64,000 nucleotides of DNA from Nioella ostreopsis (GCF_004000255.1 NZ_RCIQ01000014.1:1-64000); one strand, 5' to 3'. Positions 7,627 to 15,372 are shown, counted from the stretch's first letter. Notes: generated by a model from the letters alone, not told the origin. A program made the numbers and translations.

Positions 7627-8536
7627 TGAAACCACCAAAGGCGTCTTCACCATCGCCGCCACTCCGTTTCTGCCAGATGGTGCACTGGATTTTGACAGTA
7701 TCGACCGGATGGTCGACGCCTACGTGGAAAAGGGCGCTAATGGCCTGACAATCCTCGGCATGATGGGCGAGGCGGGCAAGCTGTCGGCCTCGGAATCCGT
7801 GGCCGTCGTTCGACGCGTGACCTCGCGCTGTCAGGTGCCGGTGGTCGTCGGGGTGTCGGCGTCCGGCTTTGCGGCGATGACAGCGCTGAGCAACGAGGCC
7901 ATGGCAGCGGGCGCAAGCGGTGTGATGGTCGCCCCGCCCATGGGCCTGCAGACAGACGCACAGATCACCAGCTATTTTCACAACACTGCGGATGCCCTCG
8001 GGGACATTCCGTTTGTCTTGCAGGATTTTCCATTGGCGACAGGCGTGCAGATCTCGCCCTCGGTGATCCTGCAGATCGTCGAGGATTGCCCCACCTGCGT
8101 CATGCTCAAACACGAGGACTGGCCCGGTCTTGAAAAGATTTCCGCATTGCGCAGGGCCTCGGACGCGGGCAGCCGACGCATTTCCATCCTCTGCGGGAAC
8201 GGTGGGATGTTCCTGCTGGAAGAAATGATGCGAGGCGCGGATGGCGCGATGACAGGGTTCGGATACCCCGAGATGATGCGCCAGGTCCTTGATGCCTTTC
8301 AAGCGGGCGACATCGATCGTGCACGTGACATCTTTGACGCCTACCTGCCCATGATCCGGTATGAATCCCAGCCCGGCATGGGCCTCGCCATCCGGAAATA
8401 CTCGCTGGCACGCCAAGGAATTATTGCCCATCCAACCCTGCGCAAACCGGGTGCTGGCCTGACCCCCGCGACGAAAGCCGAGATTGACGCACTTGCCGCG
8501 CGTCAGGAAAAACGTCTGTCGGACCTGGGGCTGTAG
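7619..8536 (+). CDS. DapA-family (dihydrodipicolinate synthase/N-acetylneuraminate lyase) protein
   Basis: Class I aldolase-type protein of 305 aa. The Schiff-base lysine is clear in VMLKHEDWPG (about K164). Two usual catalytic features differ: the G(T/S)TGE motif is GMMGE (about 47-51), and the tyrosine of the YN.P segment is absent (VLQDFPLATG, about 133-142). It is therefore unlikely to be a lysine-biosynthesis enzyme and more likely a catabolic lyase or dehydratase of the superfamily. Last gene of the operon; it probably cleaves or dehydrates the ring-opened product, which is inference. Confidence 0.85.
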   Translation: MLDETTKGVFTIAATPFLPDGALDFDSIDRMVDAYVEKGANGLTILGMMGEAGKLSASESVAVVRRVTSRCQVPVVVGVSASGFAAMTALSNEAMAAGASGVMVAPPMGLQTDAQITSYFHNTADALGDIPFVLQDFPLATGVQISPSVILQIVEDCPTCVMLKHEDWPGLEKISALRRASDAGSRRISILCGNGGMFLLEEMMRGADGAMTGFGYPEMMRQVLDAFQAGDIDRARDIFDAYLPMIRYESQPGMGLAIRKYSLARQGIIAHPTLRKPGAGLTPATKAEIDALAARQEKRLSDLGL

Positions 8537-8926
8537 AGCAAATCGGTTATTTTGCACAAATCCTGTGAGGGCCGGAGTTCCCCATTCCCCGGAGGGATTT
8601 TTCCCACGGCCTTTGTGACAGGTCTGCCGAGAGCGGTTTAGCCGATTAGAACGGCGATGCGGACCAGGATTTTTGCGACCAGCCGGTCGACGCCTCTCGA
8701 CATCAGGAATTGGCCGAGACGCTTGATGCAGGTCCACCCCTGACCGCCAGTGCATCTCTGAAAGAAATGCGACGAGAGGGTCCGTCTCGACGCGGCTTCG
8801 GCTGTGGTATCCGCTTCAACCCCGCCACAATGCCTTGCTGAGAAAAGGTGTGTTCCTCTTCATTGCATTTGAGGGGATTAGCGACGCCGATTTACGAGGG
8901 TGTATCGAAAACGGGGTAGAGGTCAG
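8537..8926. other. Gene-poor stretch with a possible decayed reading frame
   Basis: These 390 bases separate the hydantoinase operon from the convergent transglutaminase gene. A minus-strand frame from about 8835 to a TAA at 8638 reads like protein (segments SSHFFQRCTGGQGW and DRLVAKILVRIAVLIG) but has no convincing start and I do not recognise its family. It may be the C-terminal end of a lost gene. No terminator or RNA gene was seen. Confidence 0.3.
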
Positions 8927-9733
8927 TCAGGTCAATTCATCCGTCCACACCTTGAATTCCGTCAAGATGTTTACCCCGAATGTCTGGGTCAGCGGCACAT
9001 CGGCGGCATCGCGACCGCGCGCGATCAGGATTCTCGCAAACCTCGGTTTGTTGTTCCGGGGATCGAATATGTGCCAGTCTCCGGAAAGGAACACCTCCAT
9101 CCACGCGGCAAAATCCCCAGGAGGATGAGGGAAAGGGTCACCGATGTCGCTCAGATATCCGGTGCAGTAACGTGCGGGAATGTTCATGCAGCGACACAAG
9201 GCGATAGCGAGATGGGCGAAGTCGCGGCAGACCCCCTGCCGCTCGGCAAGGGTCTGCGATGCGGTGCGCGTCGCTTGCGCCTTCATATAGTCGAAGCGGA
9301 CATGTCTGTGCACGAAATCGCAGATCGCCTGGACGCGGGGCCAACCGGGTTGCGTGGTCTCGAAAAGTCGCCAGGCTTCCTCCGAAAGCAGATCGGTATC
9401 GCAATACCGGCTTCCTTGCAGGAACTGGAGGGTTTCGAACGGCAGGTCCTGAACGGCATGCTGCTGAGCGTCCGGGGAGACGGGATCGGGCTGGCCCGTA
9501 TCGCGAAAGATGCCATCCGTCGACAGGCAAAAGTCGCCGGCAGGAGCCACGAGGCGCGTACACCAGTTGCCGAAACCGTCGCGGTAGCTTTCGAGCGGTA
9601 CGCTCGGCGACGTTACGAGGTAATCCGCGCGTTCCAGATCGCCGAAACGCGAATAGTGGACGTTCAGCACCGCGATCAGCGGCGTCGGCTGGGGCAGGCT
9701 GTATCGCAGGCGACACCCGATGCTGACGCGCAT
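8927..9733 (-). CDS. Transglutaminase-like family protein
   Basis: Transglutaminase-core protein of 268 aa, probably a cytoplasmic cysteine protease or amidase-like enzyme. The start MRVSIGCRLRYSLPQPTPLI is the typical beginning of this bacterial family, so the ATG at 9733 is used although the frame stays open upstream. The nucleophile is in RQGVCRDFAHLAIALCR (about C169) and the aspartate in HIFDPRNN (about D224). The position usually occupied by the catalytic His in the HAW motif is Ala here (GDFAAWMEV, about 207-214). It begins a minus-strand run of small genes of unknown function near a Crp-type regulator. Confidence 0.85.
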   Translation of the reverse strand: MRVSIGCRLRYSLPQPTPLIAVLNVHYSRFGDLERADYLVTSPSVPLESYRDGFGNWCTRLVAPAGDFCLSTDGIFRDTGQPDPVSPDAQQHAVQDLPFETLQFLQGSRYCDTDLLSEEAWRLFETTQPGWPRVQAICDFVHRHVRFDYMKAQATRTASQTLAERQGVCRDFAHLAIALCRCMNIPARYCTGYLSDIGDPFPHPPGDFAAWMEVFLSGDWHIFDPRNNKPRFARILIARGRDAADVPLTQTFGVNILTEFKVWTDELT

Positions 9734-9767
9734 GCCGGATAGAGGGCCGCGCGTCGCCGTTTCACCT

Positions 9768-10571
9768 TTACCTTCCAAGGATGCATGCCCCATCGGAGAG
9801 TTGGTAGCCCCGATTGCAACTCCACCGGTTGCCGGAGCGATTGAGATGGGCGTTCTGCGGCACATCAATGGCAATGCAGCCGCCGCTCTGCAACTCGTAT
9901 CCACGCTCACAGCGCCAGCCGGGTCCGTAGGAGTCCTGTTCCAGAAAAGCGTTTGCCGGCAGCACAATGGCGTCGCAGCGACCGTCAACCTCCACGAAGC
10001 CCCTCTCGCAATCCCATGCCGCTCCGTAATCTGCATTTGTGAGATAGCCGTTTGCAGGCACGGCGATCGGCTGGCAGGATCCCGCGTCTGCCACGAAACC
10101 GCGATGGCAAGACCAACCTGCGCCTGAATTTTCCTCTGTCAGATAGGCATGTTCGGGCAGATCGATGGACACACAGGCGTTGCGCTCTTGCCGATAGCCG
10201 CGGTCGCATTGCCAATCATAGCCGGAAGACCGGAGGAACGCGTTTGCGGGCACCGGGATTGGATCGCAGGACGCCCCGTTCACCACCTCGTAGCCACGCT
10301 CGCACTCCCACCCCGTCCCGTAGGAGCGCCCGGTTGGATAGGCGTGCTCGGGGATGTCGAGCGCAAGGCATTCGGCGCCCTCGACCCGGTAGCCAAGATC
10401 GCAGACCCAACCGTCGCCATAGCTGCGGGGCTGGGCGTTTGTGGGCACCGGGCCAATGCCGTCCTGCGCAAGGACAGGGACGCCGAAGGAGGCGATCAGA
10501 CAGACCATGAGTGCCATCTTCGTGACCAGCCACGCCGCGGGATGTCCTGTTGGTTCCTTGGCCTGTCTCAT
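9768..10571 (-). CDS. Secreted protein with seven GWxCxRGY-type repeats
   Basis: Protein of about 267 aa. The start at 10571 has AAGGAG 9 bases upstream. A hydrophobic signal segment (MALMVCLIASFGVPVLAQ) is followed by seven tandem repeats of roughly 30-34 residues. Each repeat follows a pattern of P-x-(N/H)-A, a Gly or Tyr-Gly, G/D-x-W-x-C, a (R/L)-G-(Y/F), a second Cys about 8-10 residues on, then I-x-V/L. Two cysteines per repeat suggest one disulphide per module in the periplasm or outside. I recognise the repeat as recurrent in alphaproteobacteria but know no assigned function. The long extension upstream of 10571 is not supported. Confidence 0.75.
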   Translation of the reverse strand: MRQAKEPTGHPAAWLVTKMALMVCLIASFGVPVLAQDGIGPVPTNAQPRSYGDGWVCDLGYRVEGAECLALDIPEHAYPTGRSYGTGWECERGYEVVNGASCDPIPVPANAFLRSSGYDWQCDRGYRQERNACVSIDLPEHAYLTEENSGAGWSCHRGFVADAGSCQPIAVPANGYLTNADYGAAWDCERGFVEVDGRCDAIVLPANAFLEQDSYGPGWRCERGYELQSGGCIAIDVPQNAHLNRSGNRWSCNRGYQLSDGACILGR

Positions 10572-10771
10572 CGCCGCTTGCTCCTTGGCGGACCAGAGTC
10601 CGCCGGTTGCCGCGCGTGTCTTCGATAGCCCAAGTGAGAGCGTTCCGGCCAATCGTCGGCTCCGCGCAACGGATGGCGGGGATCTCCTGGAGATCGGTCC
10701 CGATGGCATTCCTTCGTTCTCAGCGACCTGGAGCGAGAAGTCCTGCGGGACTGTCGGATGATTGCGACCGG

Positions 10772-11251
10772 TCATTGGGGCGACAGCTTGTGCAAGGCCG
10801 CAGCGGCGAGAGCATGTTCCTTCTGGTGGTAGTCGCCGCAGAACTTGCCGTTGACTTGCACCTCCCAGATTCCGTTTCGTTCGCGTATCTGAACCCCATC
10901 GCGCTGCGCTGACTGGTTCATGGAGGAATCCTGCCCTCTACCGCTTCCCGGCGGCACATGTTTCTTGTCGGTCACTTCCGGCTCCTTCGCCTTGCGCGCA
11001 CGCACGTCTCCGAGGAGCATCACGGCGCGAATGAATTCTTCCGCATAATCATCGGTTTCACGGTGGTCATGTTCATGCCGGACCATACTCATCGGTTCGA
11101 CGAACCGTTCTCGCAGGTGGTCTATGAAACGCGGTTCCGTCCGTGCCATGTAGGCGATCAGCGCCTGCAGAACCCGTTCATGGGCAAGCACACGCCGTTC
11201 GAGATCTGTCGTCTCCGAAGCCCGAGGCAGAAGGGTTTCCGCTTGTGTCAT
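10772..11251 (-). CDS. Conserved-looking small cytoplasmic protein, DUF2188-like tail
   Basis: Hydrophilic protein of 159 aa starting at ATG 11251 after an ACAGG box. The N-terminal two thirds are helical and charged (TTDLERRVLAHERVLQALIAY, RHEHDHRETDDYAEEF). The last 45 residues, GVQIRERNGIWEVQVNGKFC then DYHQKEHALAAAALHKL, resemble the short beta-hairpin-helix module called DUF2188. No catalytic motif is visible. It lies between the repeat protein and two small genes of the same strand. Confidence 0.6.
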   Translation of the reverse strand: MTQAETLLPRASETTDLERRVLAHERVLQALIAYMARTEPRFIDHLRERFVEPMSMVRHEHDHRETDDYAEEFIRAVMLLGDVRARKAKEPEVTDKKHVPPGSGRGQDSSMNQSAQRDGVQIRERNGIWEVQVNGKFCGDYHQKEHALAAAALHKLSPQ

Positions 11252-11298
11252 GACCTGTTTCGCCCCCAGCAGATTGATGTTGGTTTGCCTTGTCTCGT

Positions 11299-11643
11299 TC
11301 AAAGATCGAGTTCCGCGAGACACGCCTGCGCGATGTCGCGGTCCGGATCGTCGGTTCCGGGCATGGTCGCCCAGCCCGCATCCATGAGCGCGTCGCGCCG
11401 CTGGTAGGTCGCGGCGGCGCGGATCGTCTCCAGTATCTCCGCCCGTTCCGGGTCGGAGAGCGCGATATCGAGACAGACCGGCACCATGGAGGCAACCACG
11501 CTATCGCGAGACATCGCCATCGCCCTGTCATTCGAGGTGCCACCGGTTACCCAGCCGCCCCAGCTGAAGCCGACCACGCCGACGAAAACCGCGCCGATCA
11601 CGGCACCGTAGACACCGGGTTTGAGCCATTCGGGAGTATTCAT
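11299..11643 (-). CDS. Small membrane-anchored protein of unknown function
   Basis: Protein of 114 aa with one N-terminal transmembrane helix (YGAVIGAVFVGVVGFSWGGW) and a soluble domain containing MVPVCLDIAL, ERAEILETIRAA, RRDALMDAGWATMPG and a late AQACLAEL. The two cysteines could pair in the periplasm. I recognise it as a recurrent small-gene companion in rhizobial and roseobacter stress clusters, without known function. Its start overlaps the stop of the upstream 104-aa gene (ATGA, 11640-11643). Confidence 0.72.
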   Translation of the reverse strand: MNTPEWLKPGVYGAVIGAVFVGVVGFSWGGWVTGGTSNDRAMAMSRDSVVASMVPVCLDIALSDPERAEILETIRAAATYQRRDALMDAGWATMPGTDDPDRDIAQACLAELDL

Positions 11644-11954
11644 GTTTCATCCTCCTGCGGGGAAAGCGCCGCATCGCTTTGATCGTTCTTCTTGGTTGCG
11701 CCCTGATCCCGTCCCAGCGCCTCTGGCAGATCGCTGTCGGAAATTGCGCGTCGCTCGGAGCGTCCCGCATGACGGCCCCTGCCGCGCACCGTCAGATAGG
11801 TTGCCGTCCGACGGTAGGCCTCGAAGCTCAATCCTTGCAGCAGCTCTTCTTCGACGAGAATTTCGTAGTCTCCAGCGGGCAGTTCGTCGGAGTATCCCGA
11901 TAGGGTGAACGGGGTCGAAAACGTCACCGTCGATCTTGTCGACCGCATGTTCAT
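11640..11954 (-). CDS. Conserved small hypothetical protein
   Basis: Protein of 104 aa starting at ATG 11954, with GGAG 7 bases upstream. The core RSTVTFSTPFTLSGYSDELP followed by AGDYEILVEEELLQGLSFEA and YRRTATYLTV is a beta-rich pattern I recognise from conserved alphaproteobacterial hypothetical proteins. The C-terminal 40 residues are charged and low in complexity. Translationally coupled to the following membrane-anchored gene, so the two proteins may act together. Confidence 0.72.
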   Translation of the reverse strand: MNMRSTRSTVTFSTPFTLSGYSDELPAGDYEILVEEELLQGLSFEAYRRTATYLTVRGRGRHAGRSERRAISDSDLPEALGRDQGATKKNDQSDAALSPQEDET

Positions 11955-12073
11955 CTATGGTCTCCACGATGTTGGTGGCTTCGTCGTTCGTCGCTGCAGA
12001 GGACCCCATGGTCACCGGGTCGGACCAGTCGACGATTTCCCTTTTCTAGCTCATGATTGTTGGCCTTGCGCTG

Positions 12074-12143
12074 ACACAGGTTAGTCCCCGGCGCCGACCC
12101 CTTTGCGCCCTCGCCGTTCACAGACGCCGACACTGACCTGTGT
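12074..12143. promoter_or_regulatory. Spaced inverted repeat in a divergent promoter region
   Basis: ACACAGGTTAGT (12074-12085) and ACTGACCTGTGT (12132-12143) are inverted with 11 of 12 matches, 46 bases apart, in the 270-base space between the divergent 104-aa (minus) and 141-aa (plus) genes. This could be a pair of sites for one regulator controlling both directions. No specific protein can be assigned. Confidence 0.35.
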
Positions 12144-12224
12144 AAGGGCGCCAGGATCGGCCTGCGTCTATGCAGTGGGAAACAGTGGCGAGTTGCGCCC
12201 CTGCAACCAAGGAATGGAACGACG

Positions 12225-12650
12225 ATGGCCGCACATGATGTCCTCAACCCGCACCCGCCCGAATTCGAACGATTTCTTTATGCCTCGGTCGGCGAGGACC
12301 GGAACGGCTATGTCGTGACAGTCCTCTCCACGCTCGCGCGCCTCGGCCTCGATCCTTGGAAAGAAACCGCTGAACTGGTCGCGTTGGGGCGTAATGCTGC
12401 GCAGACGCGGTTGGGAACGCGGCTTGCTCGATTTCGGGATGTTCCCAAGCTTGCAAGCGATCACGGCAGAGTCGCACGAGACCTGAGCCAGTTGCTTCCC
12501 GAAGGCCGGACGTCAGGCACCCTGAAGCGCGCTGCCGCGACGGTCGCCGACGGTCACCCGAGCTCAAGCGGAGCAATTTGGGCGGTCCTCGCGATCATCT
12601 TTGTGCTGTTTCAGGTGCTGACGTTTGGCGGGTGGGGGTCAGGCGAATGA
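12225..12650 (+). CDS. Small protein with C-terminal membrane anchor
   Basis: Protein of 141 aa. The soluble N-terminal part (HPPEFERFLYASVGEDRNGY, then VTVLSTLARLGLDPWKETAE) is helical; a single transmembrane helix, AIWAVLAIIFVLFQVLTFGG, ends the protein, giving a tail-anchored topology. I recognise the family as a recurrent small gene beside stress or Crp-regulated genes in alphaproteobacteria, function unknown. AAGGA lies about 11 bases upstream of the ATG. Its stop overlaps the start of the NTF2-like gene (ATGA). Confidence 0.75.
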   Translation: MAAHDVLNPHPPEFERFLYASVGEDRNGYVVTVLSTLARLGLDPWKETAELVALGRNAAQTRLGTRLARFRDVPKLASDHGRVARDLSQLLPEGRTSGTLKRAAATVADGHPSSSGAIWAVLAIIFVLFQVLTFGGWGSGE

Positions 12651-13060
12651 CAGTTTCCACGCAGCCCAGAAAGACAATAGGCCATGCGGCGCACAAGACT
12701 GGGACGCTATCGCCTGACGTACAAGGCGTACTATGGGACATGGAGGAACAGTTCTGGACCAGTGGGATCGACAATGCGCGGGCGACGACAGCGCCCAACG
12801 CCGTCATGGTCTTTCCCTATCCACCCGGCATTCTTCAGGGCGACCAGATCTGGACCCATCTGCGCGAACGAACCGGCTGGCGCTCCGTCCTCTTGGCCGA
12901 ACGGCGCGTGACACGGTGTCGTGACATCGCCATTCTCACCTACCGGGTCTCGGCTGAGAAACCCGATGTGCCGATCTACAAAGCACTCTGCGCCTCCACA
13001 TACCTTCACGACGACGACAGATGGCTGAGAGTTTCCCATCAGCAAACGACTGTCACTTGA
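12647..13060 (+). CDS. NTF2-like (SnoaL/DUF4440-type) protein
   Basis: Protein of 137 aa starting at ATG 12647, which overlaps the preceding stop. The pattern VLWDMEEQFWTSGIDNAR, FPYPPGILQGDQIW, ERRVTRCRDIAILTYRV and a final HDDDRWLRVSHQQT fits the cone-shaped NTF2-like fold used by SnoaL and DUF4440 proteins. Such proteins bind small ligands or catalyse simple isomerisations; no active site can be assigned. The coupling to the tail-anchored protein gene suggests a shared role. Confidence 0.7.
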   Translation: MTVSTQPRKTIGHAAHKTGTLSPDVQGVLWDMEEQFWTSGIDNARATTAPNAVMVFPYPPGILQGDQIWTHLRERTGWRSVLLAERRVTRCRDIAILTYRVSAEKPDVPIYKALCASTYLHDDDRWLRVSHQQTTVT

Positions 13061-13240
13061 AGTAAAGCTTGGCACTGCATCACCCAGGTCGGAACGTCCA
13101 TGAGAGGACAGTCCAGATGGCTCCCACACAGAACAAGACCGGTGAGACCAACAAGAAACTCGATGCCGCGACCCAGCCTCTCGCGGAACCTCCGGCACCT
13201 GACGTGATCTCCGGGGTCGCCTGCCCTGCCAGACGAAGGA

Positions 13241-13268
13241 GGACCGCCCTGTTATTTCAGGAGCGGTC
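13241..13268. terminator. Hairpin at the 3' end of the Crp/Fnr gene
   Basis: GGACCGC and GCGGTCC pair as a 7-bp stem, continued inward by a short CCTG/CAGG pairing with a one-base bulge, and overlap the stop codon of the minus-strand regulator. It can serve as a terminator between the convergent NTF2-like and regulator genes. There is no strong T-run. Confidence 0.4.
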
Positions 13269-13986
13269 CGGTCTGGTCCAGATAGGCCGGATCGAACTCG
13301 GCAAGGTCCACCAGCCCGCCATAGTCGTGAAACGTCACTTGTCCGTCCCGAAAGGTCACCAATTCACGTTCGCGAAGCTGGCGCAGGACGCGGTTCACGT
13401 GGACCGCGCTCAGCCCCAGCGTATCGGCGAGGTGATACTGTGTCAGCGGGCAGTCGAACCCGTCCTTGCCGCCCATGCCGACCAGCGCAAGCCGCGATCC
13501 CAGCTCCAGCAGGAAGTGCGCCATACGGGCGTCCGCATCACGCCGTCCGATTCCGACCAGATGCTCGACCACCATCGCCTCGTCCCGTGACGCCGCCCAC
13601 AGAATTGCAGTCGCCAGGCGAGGGGTCTGCGCGAACGCTTCCAGCAGGTCGACCGCCATCACTTCGGCAGCCTCGATATCCACGATCGGCTCGAAACTGT
13701 GGTCCGAGGTGCGCAGGAGAACGCTCCGCAACCCCAGAAAATCCCCCGGCACCTGGACATCCACGATCTGCCGCGTCCCGTCGGCCTGTAGCTTGTAGGA
13801 ACAGACCCATCCTGCGGAAAGAATATAGGCGGCCTGAGCTGTCTGGCCCTGATGCACCATATCGCGCCCCGCGACGAAGGATCGACGACGCTGGTGCAAT
13901 CGTTCAAGGACGGCCAGCTCGACATCAGACAGAGCGATGAAGGCCGAGAGCTTGCGCGTCAGAGGGCTGTGTTCAGCTGAAGTCAT
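13252..13986 (-). CDS. Crp/Fnr family transcriptional regulator
   Basis: Regulator of 244 aa starting at ATG 13986 (GAGGGG ribosome-binding site). N-terminal cyclic-nucleotide-binding-type beta barrel (GRDMVHQGQTAQAAYILSAG, QVPGDFLGL), a dimerisation helix, and a C-terminal winged helix-turn-helix (QYHLADTLGLSAVHVNRVLR, then ELVTFRDGQVTF). The four-cysteine pattern of oxygen-sensing FNR is absent, so it is of the cysteine-free Crp/Fnr type found beside stress genes in roseobacters and rhizobia. It probably controls the surrounding small genes, which is inference. Confidence 0.88.
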   Translation of the reverse strand: MTSAEHSPLTRKLSAFIALSDVELAVLERLHQRRRSFVAGRDMVHQGQTAQAAYILSAGWVCSYKLQADGTRQIVDVQVPGDFLGLRSVLLRTSDHSFEPIVDIEAAEVMAVDLLEAFAQTPRLATAILWAASRDEAMVVEHLVGIGRRDADARMAHFLLELGSRLALVGMGGKDGFDCPLTQYHLADTLGLSAVHVNRVLRQLRERELVTFRDGQVTFHDYGGLVDLAEFDPAYLDQTGPLLK

Positions 13987-14135
13987 GGGGCCCCTCGGTT
14001 TGTCTTGACCCAAGAGCGGAAATCGGCCCGGACACTGCTCTGGATCAGTCCAGCATAGAGCACTTTCTGCAAGAAGCACGGATGCATTTGAGCCTCACCT
14101 TTTCCCGGTTCACAATGCCAAGAAAGGAATCCCGG

Positions 14136-14372
14136 ATGTCCACGGCGAGCGAACATGCAGGCGAGGCCGCCCTATCGATCTGCGAGGCACTGCTGCTTGC
14201 CATGAACGATCGCGGGCTGCTTCCGGAGCACGAGATCGTAGGGGTTCTTCGCGACGCCGCAGCGACGCATGAGAACGCCATCGGCACCGAATTCGAAACG
14301 GAAAGGCACCGAGCCGTCGCAGACTTGATCAACGCGATCATCGCTGGCGGTGACGCAGTTCGTCGCTTCTGA
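14136..14372 (+). CDS. Small helical protein of unknown function
   Basis: Protein of 78 aa, MSTASEHAGEAALSICEALL onward, predicted all-helical with a hydrophilic end. The ATG at 14136 is chosen because AAAGGA lies 8 bases upstream; earlier in-frame ATGs at 14082 and 14115 lack a site. No known motif. It is divergent from the Crp/Fnr gene and is the last gene before the IS6 remnant, so it likely belongs to the same stress cluster. Confidence 0.65.
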   Translation: MSTASEHAGEAALSICEALLLAMNDRGLLPEHEIVGVLRDAAATHENAIGTEFETERHRAVADLINAIIAGGDAVRRF

Positions 14373-14469
14373 GGAAGAGCGTCGACGGTGCTGGCAGGCG
14401 GCTTTTTTTCGATACGGCGGTGTCGGACCGATTCCGACCAGTTTCCACAAGCACGGTGGACCTGCCCCG

Positions 14470-15075
14470 GTGCTGTCAGACGAATTCGTCTCGGCAAGGG
14501 CAGGTGCGTGTTCTCGGCCCGATCAATCAACTCGCGACCCGTTTCCTGACGGTGGCGAGCACTGATTTCCTTGAGGGCAGCACCGCAGGGCCGGAGCCTG
14601 TCTGTAACGATCGCTTCCGGGCGCCCGGGCTTACGCATTGCTTTACTGAGAAAATTCAGCGCGGCCTTCTTATCACGCCTCTTCGTGACATAGCTTTCCA
14701 GGACCTCACCTTCGTGATTAACAGCCCGCCACAGGTAATGACGTTTGCCGTTGATCTTCACGAAGATCTCGTCGCGGTGCCATTTCCAGCGGATCGACTT
14801 CGGCTCCATGATCCGTCGATTTCGAATTTCCGATGCAAGCACCGGGCCGAACCTATGCCACCAGTAGCGCACTGTTTCGTGACTGACGTCGATGACCCGT
14901 TCATGGAGCAGATCCTCGACAGTGTGAAGCGCCAGCGGAAACCGGACGTTGAGCAGTACCGCCAAGCGGATGATCTTTGGGCGCGTCTTGAAACAGCGGA
15001 AGGGGCTGCGTTTGGTTATCTGCGAACGCAAGACAGCGCCCTGCCCCGCCTCAAGCTAAGTTCTTCTGACAGGAC
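14470..15075 (-). mobile_element. Decayed IS6-family insertion sequence, copy 1
   Basis: Both terminal inverted repeats remain (GTGCTGTCAGA at 14470; reverse complement GTCCTGTCAGA ending at 15075), but the element is only about 606 bp against 813 bp in copy 2. The transposase frame runs from about 15016 to 14490 with YWWHRFGP, DEIFVKINGKRHYLWRAV, VTDRLRP and LIDRAENTH, then stops matching; the C-terminal quarter is deleted next to the left repeat. The start ATG seen in copy 2 is ATA here. It is therefore a non-autonomous remnant, roughly three quarters identical in protein to copy 2. Confidence 0.82.
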
Positions 15076-15126
15076 CCGTCGGCGTGATGCCGGCCAGTGA
15101 AAGAGAATGCTTCACCCGCTGTCAGA

Positions 15127-15372
15127 TCATGCCATTCGCTCGGCCAGATAGGCTTGGGCCAGCGCAACGGAGGCAATCCGGGGATAGTCTGCTTCTGGAA
15201 TATCGACGCCAAGCCGGTCGTGCAAAGCGGTCACCAGGGTCAGCACATCCATCGAGTCGAGGCCAAGATCGTCTTGAATGTGATCATCGGGGCCAACTGT
15301 ATCCGGTTCTATATCTGGCGCGACATTGGTCAGTTCCTGAAGGAAAGCGGTGCGGATCTCATCGGGTGTCAT
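15127..15372 (-). CDS. Acyl carrier protein
   Basis: Acyl carrier protein of 81 aa. The phosphopantetheine serine is in DDLGLDSMDVLTLV (about S40), with the acidic helix II typical of a carrier protein that docks to partner enzymes. It is not beside fatty-acid synthesis genes; instead its ATG overlaps the stop of the 2-oxoacid dehydrogenase E2 gene (ATGA, 15369-15372), so it is co-translated with an E1/E2 complex and an AMP-forming ligase. It could accept an acyl group from the E2 or the ligase; this is inference. Confidence 0.92.
   Translation of the reverse strand: MTPDEIRTAFLQELTNVAPDIEPDTVGPDDHIQDDLGLDSMDVLTLVTALHDRLGVDIPEADYPRIASVALAQAYLAERMA

Noticed and set aside
7472-8755. 427-codon minus-strand open frame.
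   Set aside because: Antisense to the well-supported DapA-family gene; composition is that of a GC-rich shadow frame.
12051-12224. Search for an ECF (GGAAC/CGTT) promoter before the stress genes.
   Set aside because: GGAAA and GGAAC occur but no properly spaced partner box was found.
13117-13590. Plus-strand frame beginning MAPTQNKTGETNKKLD.
   Set aside because: The first 35 residues look protein-like but the rest is antisense to the Crp/Fnr gene; too uncertain to call as a gene.
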